Source of the DNA: Neospora caninum Liverpool
Lineage: Eukaryota > Apicomplexa > Conoidasida > Eucoccidiorida > Sarcocystidae
NCBI RefSeq assembly: GCF_000208865.1
Contig: NC_018397.1
Span: 1,116,001-1,180,000, forward strand
Length of the DNA: 64,000 nucleotides
Direction of reading: 5' to 3'
The notes beneath the pieces are model-generated. The model was given only the letters and a program-made list of their open reading frames with translations. It made no database searches and was not told the origin of the DNA. Every line of letters begins with the position of its first letter. Within the stretch, counting starts at the first letter, position 1. The translations under genes were made by a program, and so were the position numbers. Positions 10,282 to 21,800 of the stretch are shown piece by piece.

Positions 10282-10289
10282 TGCATGCA
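10282..10289. promoter_or_regulatory. YGCATGCR motif 40 bases upstream of the WDR6-like start
   Basis: TGCATGCA matches the YGCATGCR element reported as over-represented in T. gondii promoters (notably ribosomal protein genes) and resembles an ApiAP2-type site. Further matches are CGCATGCA at 10721-10728 and CGCATGCG at 11498-11505, so three lie within about 1.2 kb of this start codon. An 8-bp motif occurs by chance, so function is inferred only from clustering and position. Confidence 0.3.
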
Positions 10290-12698
10290 TGCCTTGCAAT
10301 GCGAGGTGCGATGCCCAGGGAACTGCGCAGGGTCGGAGAGAGACGAAGGCTAGAATGCTAGCTGCTGAGCCCGACGAGTTCTGGTCGGGAAGAAAAAAAG
10401 ACGGAAACCAGCAGTCACAGACCAAATGATCGGAAACGACAGCTACGCGGCGCAAGCTTCATGGTCGAGACTGACAGCGAAAAGAAAAGCGGCAAGTGGA
10501 AAAATGACTCTAGACAAGAAGACGCTCCTCTTCCGTGCCTGTTTAGGAAAAAAGCGCCAGCTGTCTCGGTTCTCCCCCCTGCAGGCCACGAACAAAAAAC
10601 TCGAAAAAACGAACAGACGGCTCTGCCCCGTCCCTCAGAAAGAACATCGACGTTGTTTGAGCATCGAGTCATATCGTAGCAACAAGGCCGTGGGCCGTCT
10701 CGTTCTGTGCCGCGGTAGGTCGCATGCAAACGTATCTAACGACTACCGAAATGAAATCGACCGGGAAAAGAACATAAACGAAGGCCACACAGAAAAACAT
10801 GGAAAGACGATGGTGCGGGCTCGAGTTGCGGAGCCGAGCAGAAGATCGGGTCTGCGCGGCAGAGGAAGGATTTTTTCGTGCGGTCCCGTAAAAAGGGAGA
10901 CACGACCTTCACAGAGACTGGGCAAGGCAGGAGAGAGGGGGGAGCTGTGAGACAGGGAGCCACAACGCGCGGCCGGCACAAGCAGCGCTAAAGTGGTGTC
11001 ACGACAGGAAATCTCTGCCACTGGAACATCCCTTGATTTTCAGAGCGTTCCGCAACAAAACGCGGGGTTTTCTTGCTAAAAGGAAGGAATCGGTGCCAAA
11101 TTGGCAAGTTGATCCTTCAAAAAGATATGCAGTGGCGGATCACCATTGACTGCTCCAGCGCCGGCACGACTAAGAGGTGTACAACCATGAATACACAAGT
11201 ACTTTAGTACGCACAACTGTATACTACTTAAATGTTAGGCATATATCGAGGCAGATGCACAGATGCACATGGACAGCTCAATACCTAGACCAGAACTGTG
11301 GGTGACCTCACAGTAGAAGCAAATGGACAACAGCGCCGCACAAGTGATCACTTTGTCGCGAGAGCCCGCTCCATATTTGGAGTAAGCAAGAAGACAATGA
11401 AGGATTGACAAAACCATTTGCTTACATCAAGGTAGATGAACTTGAACCCAAAGCTGACGGCACCGTGCACATGTGTGAGGCCAATCACGTGATCGGGCGC
11501 ATGCGAAGAACCCGCAAATCCTGCCCAGCTACGTATCCTGTGAATGTTTACCATAAACTACCACGGGATAAGGCAGCAACGCCGCAAGAGTCGTGTGAGA
11601 CAGCCTTTGTGGCGAACCGTCACCACTGTTCCTATCCAGTGAGGGTCTACGAACTCAAATGTCAGCCAGCTATGGCTCGGAGAGAAAAAATCGTAGTCAA
11701 GATTGAAGCCATTGTCATAAACTAGCGGATCGCAGCAGCCATGGCACTACACCGCAGAGGAAAACTAGGCACTCTCGTGACGACTCGGTCTCATGACTCG
11801 CTTGTACAAAGTTAAACCCCAGCAACGGCATGAACACTACGTCATTCGCCAGGCATGCCAGCCAGCCTCTGGCTCCAATGTGTCAGTCGTATATGCGTCT
11901 TTAGTCCTCTTCAGTTGAGATTCAAGTTCATATGAGCGGTATCCAGTGCTCTAAAAATCGCAGGATCGTTGTGAAGACGGAGCAAGCAGAAAAAACCCGT
12001 CAATAAGGTCTAGATAAAGAGGTCTGCATGTGTAGAAGCTAAACCGCTCGTGCCTGAAAAAACCAAGGGTCTCAGTGCTCGCGCATGGATGCTCACAATT
12101 CTAAGTTCTTTCGAAACGCTGAAGCGATGAAAGGACCTAAAGGTATTCCAGGCGAATTTCCTCCTGTCCCCCAAAGGGAAATCAACGTGCATATAGTCGC
12201 TTCCATACAATCTTGAAACACTCCCCGGGGCGAAGCGCCGCCTGTTCTTGTGTCCATGGGCAGTCTCTCGTCACACATCGTGATATAGAGCCGATCGACA
12301 ACCCAAACAAGAAAAAGACCGAAACGTGCCTTCCACCCTTTCAGACAAAAAAGTGCTCACGCGGCACACCTCTGAAACAAATTTCGGGGATGCCACGTTC
12401 ATGTATGAGCGAGCATTCAGGTCTAGATCTCATTACCATGAGCAAGTGATCGGAATCTATTTTGGAAAATGGAGTTGCTGTCTCGCTGTCAGAACGGGAG
12501 GAAATCGCACTGGTGACAAGAGACATTCTATCCACCTTTTTCTGCGTACCCAGAAGCTTCGTCGCCAAAACGTACACGATTCGGCGTAGTTGACAAACGA
12601 GACACACAGGGATACTTGCACGTGTCATACTGGGAGCGGCGCTGTGCGGCGTATCCCGAACACTGGTTGCAAACACAAATACGGTGGCTCTCTCGATT

Positions 12699-12717
12699 TA
12701 TATATATATATATATAT
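12699..12717. repeat. TA dinucleotide microsatellite
   Basis: About nine and a half TA units in non-coding DNA, followed by a degenerate TA/CA stretch. It is a simple length-variable repeat. Confidence 0.85.
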
Positions 12718-13426
12718 GTATATACACATACACCCGAACGTAACTACTTTCCGTCCATTATCGTCTGTCGCGCCAGTGACTCCTTTTATCCAAATGTACC
12801 ATCCTGGAAAAGTCCGACAAATACGAAATGTCCCGCCTTCGCGCTGCCCATTTTCAGTCTCCCGTCTCTCCACCCGAGAAATGGCCAAGTCAAGACGCTT
12901 GAAGATATTTTTGACAGGTACAGTAAAAAGCATCATATAGTGACAGAAGACGCAGAAAGGGTCTGTCTCTTCTCCGTATACGGGTTGTTGGGCGTGGCTA
13001 TGGAAGTTTTCTGAGGTGAACACTCACATATAGGTACGACCAGCCCCAGTCAAAAATACCTACACGTCGGAGCGGCCGGCCTCGCAGACACATACCCGAG
13101 AAAAACACCTTCCCAGGTGGCGATGGCTGAGATGGGAAACGGTCTTTTACCTGCTTGGTAGGCGTGACTGCGGCAAGGTTTTTCGTCCATCCTAGTTGTG
13201 TAAAGACAACGAACAGCCACACTTCCAAATTCTCTCGAACGACGCAGAGACTGCAGTTCCGGTTAAACGATATTGGTCGACAAACCCGTATAAATGCAAC
13301 TTCACACGTATTTTCGTTTGGCACATGTGCTACTCGCGAACAGTGAACAGAAACAAGAAATGGAAGGGCAAAGAGCCTGATCCCGCGAACATGCGTGTCA
13401 TTCTCCAGTTGAGAGCGAAGAGCTTT

Positions 13427-14641
13427 TTAAGCTTGGACAGCCGTTTCGCTCTTCTTTGACTGAAGAGTTGCCTGGGGGCGAGGCGGAGGAGCCTTCAGAG
13501 GGGGAGGCCCGGAGATAGCCACGTCAAGTTTCGCGGGTTCCGCCGCCGGTTCAGACGGCTTTGCTTCTTCAGCATTCTCGCCGCCTGCGGCTTCCGTAGT
13601 CGCTGCGGGAGCTTCAGCGGCTTCAGCTGCGGCGGGCTCTGCAGAAAGCAGCACAACCAGAGAAAGATTCAACGGGACCATTCAGAAGATCTCGAGCATC
13701 GCCAGCAGACTGCACAACTCACGCTCTCCCAAGAGTCAACCGACACGCCGGACTGTTCGTAATCCAGTTGTCAATTCATGAAGACCGCTTCACACTATCC
13801 TAAGCTGACCGGATAACCCTGCATCATCCGATCCGCCGTTGGCAATACAGACTAGCACATTTCGTAGGCTGATTCTAAAGAGGCAGTTACCCCCTCCAAG
13901 CCTTCACATCAGCATCCAGTAACCGGTTGCAATTTGACTAGAGATGTGTCGCGTTTTGTACCTATACACTGGTACGCAAACTGCCGCATCAATCTCTTCG
14001 GTACGTGGTGTACACGAAGCAAAACTCGCTTACTACCCAGCTGGCTGTTTTCTGCACGTCTTCGCATTACAACGAAAGAGCCGTATATATTTATATATAT
14101 GTAGAGAGAGAGACTAGACGGTGCATTCGATTTTATCTACATCTAGCGAAAATTCACGACACACCACAAAGGGCAGTTTCCTCTGTTTCGCAGATCCCCC
14201 CGCCGCACAACCCCATTCAAAAACACCCGCACATCGCCAGTGGGCGAGCTGGTTTTCCCGGTAAAGATCCCCAATTTTCGTCGGAGAAAAGCCGTGTACG
14301 CGAGGGAGCCGAGCAAAAACCATCCGCAAACGCGTCCACTGAGTCAGCCTCCCATCGGCAACGCGCTCAAACGGGCTGTGGCAATCGGCTACGCGGCGCG
14401 CGTGGTGTGGGAGCTGTGTTGACTCGTTTTTACACGTGCGCTTCCTACCGGTTGCTGCCGAAGCTGAGGCCTCTTCAGCGGGTTTTTCAGTCGTCTCTTC
14501 TTTCTTTTGCTCAACTGCAGACTCCGCCTTCTGTACGCTCGGCGCTGCCGCGGGTTCTGCAGGAGTCGCGGGTTTTGCGGGGCTGGCAGGAGACCCGTTC
14601 TCGCGGGATGGCTGGGAGCCGCCTGACAAACAGTTTCCCAT
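13427..14641 (-). CDS. Small acylated Pro/Ala/Glu-rich protein (MGNCLSGG start), two exons
   Basis: The model joins exon 1 (14641-14449) to exon 2 (13638-13427), giving 134 aa. The donor reads G|GTAGGAAG and the acceptor CTGCAG|AG; the phases (1/1) agree, and both sides encode the same Pro/Ala/Glu-rich composition. The N-terminus MGNCLSGG has Gly2 with small or polar residues behind it, the consensus for N-myristoylation, and Cys4, a typical neighbouring palmitoylation site. The rest is low complexity, acidic to neutral and predicted disordered, with a Pro-rich tail (PPPLKAPPPRP). In Toxoplasma such doubly acylated small proteins often sit on the plasma membrane or inner membrane complex, as the ISP proteins do. 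I do not recognise this as a named family and assign no function. The gene is divergent from the HSP90 gene; about 1.1 kb lies between the two start codons. Confidence 0.72.
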
Positions 14642-15807
14642 TATGTCGACCCTCTTTTCAGAGCGGCTGAGCCGCGGAAAAGTCGAAATAAAAACAAAAA
14701 AAACAAAAACAGAAAAAGCAAATCACTCTCGAAGAGGACTGCGCCTCTCGGGAATTTCTGGATATACGCCACGCAAAGTAGCTGAAACTGTTGACTCGTA
14801 CACGCGCGCGCGCCGCTCTTCTCAATGAAAGGTTTATGTGAGAGAAACTCTGAATCCGGCACAGACCGCTTTTCCGTCGAATGCGGCGGCGCGAGAATGC
14901 CGTCTCATCGGCTCTCTCTCTCGCGCGCAAGTTCGAACGCCAACCTGCTGCGCGCTCGCAGCCCCGCGCGCGGCGCAACTCGACGCTCCTAAAAGTTGTT
15001 TGTGAGCGACCGATCTCGCCTCCGCCGTTCGCTCGCTGCCCCGGATGGCGCTGCGTCATCGCGACAAACTCGGGGCGGAAACTGCAGGGCTGGCGACCGC
15101 TCTGCGTTCTCTGCGCGCGCAGAGAACGCAGAGCGGTCGCCAACCCCCCCAACGTTGTCTGGGTTTTGTGTCCCCACGAGAAAAAGGCTGCTCGAGTGAT
15201 CTCTCCAAAAAGTGGTCGACGGCGTCATCGACAAAAACGGGCAGGGCGTTGTGAAAACTGACAACGGGGAGGAGGCGTGCATGGAGGCGCTGCAGGTGTG
15301 TAGACAAAAGTCGGGTTTTCCGCCACAAAAGGCCCTTTTGTGTGCGGCGCAAATATCTGCGAAACGGGGGACAAGGCGGCCTGCGAGGGGACTCGGCACA
15401 GCGTTGCGCGCCGCAGTCGGTGGACGAGTGAAAAGAAGGCGAGAGAGTGGCGCGTTTGCGCATTTGCGCAGTCTACGTCCCTGCGCGTGACTTCTTGTCT
15501 CTCTCGTGCCCCGGGGAAAAACTCTGAGAGCGCTGTTGCCTGCAGAGAGAGCGACAAAGCGAAAAAATATGTTTTGCGGGACTCTCTCCCTCCCGTGTGA
15601 GAGACCTGCGATCTCGATATTCCTGGTCGTACATCTGGGAATACCCACACACGAGCTCCGTCCATGGCCACCAACAGGGAGGACGGCGGCCCGCGTGCCG
15701 TCTCCTGCACGCGTTCGACACTAACGTGTACAGGGGCTGATTGGACAGAACGCGGCATGGCGTTTACCAGCAGTTGTCGTGCTCGTCCCTCCCGCTGCAG
15801 GGTTGAT
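14642..15807. other. Divergent promoter region between the MGNCLSGG gene and HSP90
   Basis: About 1.2 kb separates the two divergent start codons, so both promoters should lie here. The stretch has CG-rich alternating segments and a perfect 52-bp palindrome at 15091-15142. In-frame ATGs upstream of the chosen HSP90 start occur at 15664 and 15757. Confidence 0.6.
15091..15142. repeat. Perfect 52-bp palindrome
   Basis: Bases 15091-15116 are the exact reverse complement of 15117-15142, with no spacer; the centre is CTGCGC|GCGCAG. The symmetry breaks at 15090 and 15143. It lies about 450 bases from the MGNCLSGG start codon and about 670 bases from the HSP90 start codon, in opposite directions. 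A chance perfect palindrome of this size is not expected, so it is either a recent inverted duplication or a functional site. It could extrude as a cruciform or form an RNA hairpin if transcribed. Confidence 0.95.
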
Positions 15808-18800
15808 ATGTGGCTTCTTTCCCGGCGAAAACATGCTCGACACGCGCGCGCGAAGCCGTCCGCTGTCACTCTGCTCGGGTCTCTGTTGCTGATCTCGTCT
15901 CCTTTTCTCCTTGTTTCGGGCTTTACTCTGGCGCCTTCTAGTTCTCGGTTATCAGTTCTAAGCGACACACTCCCTGGAGGAGTATCGCCTCTTTCCTCTT
16001 CGTACACTCCTCTCTCTGCTCAGAATCTGCCGGCCTCTCTCGTCGCTACGTTCCAGCGGGGTTCCCCGTTCCCCGCCCCGCCCTCGGCGCCTCTGTCCTC
16101 TCCCCTTTCCGTTCTACAGCGTCAGGACTTGCTCGCTTCTGCTGATTTCTCCGCACAAGCAAACCGTATCTGCGGGTCTGCTCAGGCTCTGCACGCCTTC
16201 GTTTCTTCACCGAGGCGCGCCGCCGTCGTGTCGCGCGCTGTGCGGCGGTGGGCGTCACCGCAGCAGAGTTGCCTCCCAAGCCGGCTGGCCTCACAGAGTG
16301 CGTCTCCTGCATTGTGCGCCGCACCGCTGACCGACGGTTCGCCAGCGAGAGACGCACCGGCTGACGCAGCTGGGCATGCCGCGGAAGCCCGGGAGATTTT
16401 CCCCTTCCAGGCCGAGGTGAAGCGCGTGCTGGACATCATTGTGAACTCCCTGTATACAGACCGAGACGTCTTCTTGCGTGAGTTGATTTCCAATGCGGCG
16501 GACGCGAGCGACAAGAAGCGCATGCTGATGGAGAAGGAAGGCCGCAAGTTTCGCGGCAGCATTCGTGTGCGGGCGGATCGCGAGAAAAACACTCTGACCA
16601 TTGAAGACGACGGCATCGGCATGAGCAAGGCGGAGCTCATCAACAACTTGGGAACGATCGCCCAGTCAGGCACGTACCGCTTTCTGCAGCAACTGAAGGA
16701 GCAGCAGGCTGCGGACTCAGGCGCCTCCAATCAGGCGGCCTCACTCATCGGCCAGTTCGGCGTGGGCTTCTACTCCGCGTTTCTGGTGGCAGACGCTGTG
16801 GAGGTGTACAGCACAGCCTGGCAGGGAGGAAGCGAGGGAGACCAGGCAGGGAAGGCGAGGGAAGTGTGGAAGTGGAGAAGCACGTGTGGACAAACGTTCA
16901 CGCTCGAGCAGGTCGACGCGGAGGCGGAACGAGCGCGGTGGGTGGCTGAGCGCAGAGTCCTCCAGGAGCACTGGAAGAAGCAGAAGGCGGAGAAAACCGA
17001 CCAAGCGACAGCCGCTGCCGGCGAAGGCGTCGCGAGTCCGACGGGAGAGGAGAACGCAGAGACCGCAGATGAGGAAGAGGACCCGAGGGACTGGAGCGGC
17101 ACGCGAGTCGTGCTGCATCTGAAGGAAGACAGCGACGATTACCTCGAAGACTACAAGCTGAAGGAGCTCATGCGGAAGTACTCCGAGTTCATCCAACTCC
17201 CCATCCACGTGAGGCGCCATCGCGGCAGTCCCGGACCTGTGCCGTCGGCAATCGCGTGTCAGCAGACTCGGGGCCGACAGCGTGGGACGTTGCAACGCGC
17301 AGAGCAAACTGTATCGCGCATGGGACGGATGCGAACAGGACCGAGAAAAGGCGAAGCCTTCCGGCGCACAGGCACCGTTCACTGTCTTTTTGCTTTGACA
17401 CACGTGCACATGCATGCACCGTGAGGTAGCCAGAAAAGCGGTGGGGGGGCAGACTCCGTCGCAGGCACGGTGCGGACACACAGGCCGACCCTCCCATATG
17501 TTTTGCGTGTGTGTCCTCGACCGCGCGCGGCCGTCTGTCCCTCCTCCGTGCAGATCTGGTCCGAGCGCATTGAGTACGAGCGCGTCCCCGAAGGCAGTGA
17601 GGAGCTGCATGCGCCGGCGAGCGCCCCCGCTCCGGACGGTCAGATTCCAGGCCTCACGCGGCTGACGCCCGAGAACGTGGACGACCAGCTTGGCCCAGTC
17701 GGCGACGCTGCGAGCGCAAGGCGACAGACAGAACCCGGGTATCCTTCCTCAGGAGGAACAAAGTTCAAGACAGTCACTCACCGGTACTACGAGTGGGAGC
17801 ATCTGAACACGCAGCCGCCGATCTGGAGAAGGGATGAAAGGCAACTAACGGACAAGGACTACGTCGACTTCTACAAGTCAACCTTCAAGGTGGGCACGAA
17901 AGAAGCTGTATAGTCTCCTAGTCTTTGCGTAGGTCGAAAGGTGGGAGACTCGGCTTGTGTTTGGCGGGCTTCACCAGTTGTGCAGCTTCGCACGCGTCTG
18001 TGCCCGAGCAAACGGCGGTTGCCGGCCGGATCAAGTGGGGAAACGCCTAGGATCTCGTTGAGAGAGAAAGCCGCTACTTGTCGGGCAGTTTCGGACCCTG
18101 TGCCAAGCTTGCACGACGCCTAAGCATCCGTGTTGAAGATCCCAAAGAACGCTGTCGCATTTGGCCGACGGACCGTCTCGGGATACTCGTCACGAAGCAC
18201 TAGTCGATTTCACGTGGATAGGCGTGTTGTGGAGGAACCCACGGTCAGCATGATGATTTCGCTCCCTCTACCGACGTCACTCTTCGTCGGGTGTCTGTGA
18301 AGAGGATTTGCGATACCGGAATCAATGTTTATCTCTGAAGATCGGGTCGGCGGTCTGGTGCTGTATCACATGTCCCCTTGATGCATGTGCTGTGTGTCGG
18401 TTTTTCGCGGTGTAGTCGATTTCGCGTGGATAGGCGTGTTGTGGAGGAACCCACGGTCAGCATGATGATTTCGCTCCCTCTACCGACGTCACTCTTCGTC
18501 GGGTGTCTGTGAAGAGGATCTGCGATACCGGAATCAATGTTTATCTCTGAAGATCGGGTCGGCGGTCTGGTGCTGTATCACATGTCCCCTTGACGCATGT
18601 GCTGTGTGTCGGTTTTCGCGGTGTTTATGTGCTGTGTGTCGGTTTTCGCGGTGTAGTCGTTTTCACGTGGATAGGCGTGTTGTGGAGGAACCCACGGTCA
18701 GCATGATGATTTCGCTCCCTCTACCGACGTCACTCTTCGTCGGGTGTCTGTGAAGAGGATTTGCGATACCGGAATCAATGTTTATCTCTGAAGATCGGGT

Positions 18801-21800
18801 CGGCGGTCTGGTGCTGTATCACATGTCCCCTTGATGCATGTGCTGTGTGTCGGTTTTCGCGGTGTAGTCGATTTCGCGTGGATAGGCGTGTTGTGGAGGA
18901 ACCCACGGTCAGCATGATGATTTCGCTCCCTCTACCGACGTCACTCTTCGTCGGGTGTCTGTGAAGAGGATTTGCGATACCGGAATCAATGTTTATCTCT
19001 GACGATCGGGTCGGCGGTCTGGTGCTGTATCACATGTCCCCTTGATGCATGTGCTGTGTGTCGGTTTTCGCGGTGTAGTCGATTTCGCGTGGATAGGCGT
19101 GTTGTGGAGGAACCCACGGTCAGCATGATGATTTCGCTCCCTCTACCGACGTCACTCTTCGTCGGGTGTCTGTGAAGAGGATTTGCGATACCGGAATCAA
19201 TGTTTATCTCTGAAGATCGGGTCGGCGGTCTGGTGCTGTATCACATGTCCCCTTGATGCATGTGCTGTGTGTCGGTTTTCGCGGTGTAGTCGATTTCACG
19301 TGGATAGGCGTGTTGTGGAGGAACCCACGGTCAGCATGATGATTTCGCTCCCTCTACCGACGTCACTCTTCGTCGGGTGTCTGTGAAGAGGATTTGCGAT
19401 ACCGGAATCAATGTTTATCTCTGACGATCGGGTCGGCGGTCTGGTGCTGTATCACATGTCCCCTTGATGCATGTGCTGTGTGTCGGTTTTCGCGGTGTAG
19501 TCGATTTCACGTGGATAGGCGTGTTGTGGAGGAACCCACGGTCAGCATGATGATTTCGCTCCCTCTACCGACGTCCCTCTTCGTCGGGTGTCTGTGTGAA
19601 GAGGATTTGCGATACCGGAATCAATGTTTATCTCTGAAGATCTGGGCTTCGGCCTGTCACCCTGTGTGCGTCTCTATCATTGAAAAGTGTTTTTTTTGCT
19701 AACGGTCGCGGTTGTGTTTCCGCGGACTGCGGCAGTGAAGGTTTCGATGAGCGCTGCCTGTCGGTGGCTGGTGTGTGAGAGATTGCCCCTGGGAGGCGAA
19801 ACCAGTGCACATCTCTGTCCCTGCACAAGCCGATGGACAACTTGAGCTGTCAAGCCAGGCATGCCCTCGGCCCGGCGTCCCCAGCTGGAAAAAAAGCGCG
19901 GGGGAGCGTTAGGGGGATTTTGTCCCTTCATAGGTTTTCCTTTGCCTCCGGGAAGGCTCTCTCCCACACGGCGCTGTCTCCACTCACAACAGAGGAGGTG
20001 ATTTCGCTCCCTCTGCGGAGGGTCAGGGAACGAATGGGGAGGCCGCGTGTCTGTGAGTCGTGAAGTGTCATCGGACCAAGAGTTGGTGCGAGTGCGGGCT
20101 ACCAGCTGTGCGTCAATTGCTTTAGAGCTCGACTGTGTGTTTTCATGCCCGGTCAGGCATTGGTCGCTTGAAGGCGTGTCGTCCTCTGAGCTGTTTTCCG
20201 TCGTTCAGGCTTACGATGATCCTCTCGGTTTTGTCCACATGAAGGTAGAAGGTCAAGTGGAATTCAACGCACTGCTCTTTATTCCCGGAGCGTTGCCGTG
20301 GGAACTTGCGCGCAACATGTTCGACGAGGAATCAAGGGGCATTCGACTCTACGTCAAACGCGTCTTCATCAACGATAAGTTTGCCGACGCTGTCCCGCGG
20401 TAAGTTCCCAACCTGGTGGTCTACGGGAGGCCTGGGGTGCAATGGCTGCGTGTTGCCTGTGCCGCCGGTTTCTGCAGGACGTGAACGCTTTCGTTGGCCT
20501 GAAAAAGTGGTGCCTGGCGGATCGTGGTGGCCGTTACGCATACGCACACAAATACCGCTTTTTCTGGGTTCGTGTCTGCTGTGTGAAGATGGCTCACATT
20601 CATCCGCGGCGTGGTCGACTCTGACGAGTTACCGCTCAACGTCGGTCGGGAAATTTTGCAAAAGTCGCGCATGCTGCAAGTGATCAACAAACGCATTTCA
20701 GCGAAAGCGGTGGAGATGATGAAGAATATGAAACGTGAAGGCGGAGATAAATGGAGACGCTTCTGGGAAAACTACGGCAAATATGTCAAGGTATGTAGTT
20801 TGACGAGTAGTGCAATCTCCATACCTGCATTACCCATAACTACTGCTAAAAAAGAGTTAATAGAAGAACGAAACTGAGGCCGCCCATCGGTCTACCGTTC
20901 GCGTCGTTGTATGACTAACCGCACAGGTGACTTGCCAGTTAAAGAGTTTAGTACCTGTAGGAATAGCAAGCAGAAATGTCATAGCCGACAAGTACCTGGT
21001 TCCGGTGGAGTCACCCCAACTCTATGTATTCATGCAGAGCAGAACCCCTAGAAAAGCATACAAACAAGTTTTTCTCAGAGATCATCACTCCCAGTACGAT
21101 GGTACTAATCGTACTCGCAACTAGGACTGCCTATGACCTCTAAAAGTGGTGGATTTCGATATCCTACCGTCGTCGTGTTTGCTTGGAAGCCACAAACGAA
21201 GGAGACAGTTGTGACCCAAGTTCAAACAGCTTTCAAAATGGAAAGCGCTGTAGGTGGAAGGCACGCGACGAACACCAGGTGGTGGAGAAAACAGTGTTCT
21301 GTAGTCTCGAAGCTGACATGCTCTCCCCCAGCTGGAGAGCCACCGGCAATGTCGGACTGGTCCTAAGAGCACTCAGCAACTTTCATGCGGCGCGGACGAA
21401 GTCACCCTTTGCAGCTGATTCCTGTAGACGGTCCAGACGAAGTGGATGTCAAACGGGGGTACGGATATGGTGGTGTAATTTGCTGGGAAGAGACACTCTC
21501 CCGACGGCTTGGTTCGAGGCGTGAAATTCGAGTTGCCTGACCGGTTTATGTGTAAGCGTCCGTGTCTGTAGTTTCCGCCGTTTGCTCCACAAGCTCACAC
21601 TGCTCGACTTCGTTTGGCGGAATGCGGGTTTCGGAAAAGAACTCCCTCCAAACACCACACGCCGCGCATCTGGGAAAGGCGGAAACCGCGTATGTTAGTA
21701 CTTCCGCCCACATGTGCTACTTCTTACGGGTACAAAACGTTCATGTGTGTGGGTATACATCTTCAGCTGGAAAAATCAGGCCCCGACCATCCGCATCCTG

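Larger units (their letters stand above)
10243..13426. other. Gene-poor interval upstream of the WDR6-like gene
   Basis: This interval of about 3.2 kb lies between the 5' end of the WDR6-like gene and the 3' end of the MGNCLSGG gene, both on the minus strand. It should hold the promoter and leader of the former and the 3' UTR of the latter. Three palindromic GCATGC-core sites lie at 10282, 10721 and 11498. A TA dinucleotide run lies at 12699-12717. Open frames such as 11405-11725 (+) and 12625-13023 (-) show no conserved signature, so I do not call them. Confidence 0.5.

Noticed and set aside
11405..11725. 106-codon plus-strand frame
   Set aside because: It has an ordinary-looking composition but no motif, no leader-like sequence and no adjoining exon, so I could not separate it from chance.
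15664..15807. Longer HSP90 N-terminus from the ATG at 15664
   Set aside because: It would bury the hydrophobic signal core about 70 residues inside the protein and its ATG context is weak. The ATG at 15808 gives a normal signal peptide; 15757 remains possible.
18201..19641. CRISPR-like or coding tandem repeats
   Set aside because: Units are head-to-tail copies of about 211 bp with no unique spacers, and the host is a eukaryote. The repeated 67-codon frames follow from repetition, and the period is not a multiple of three.
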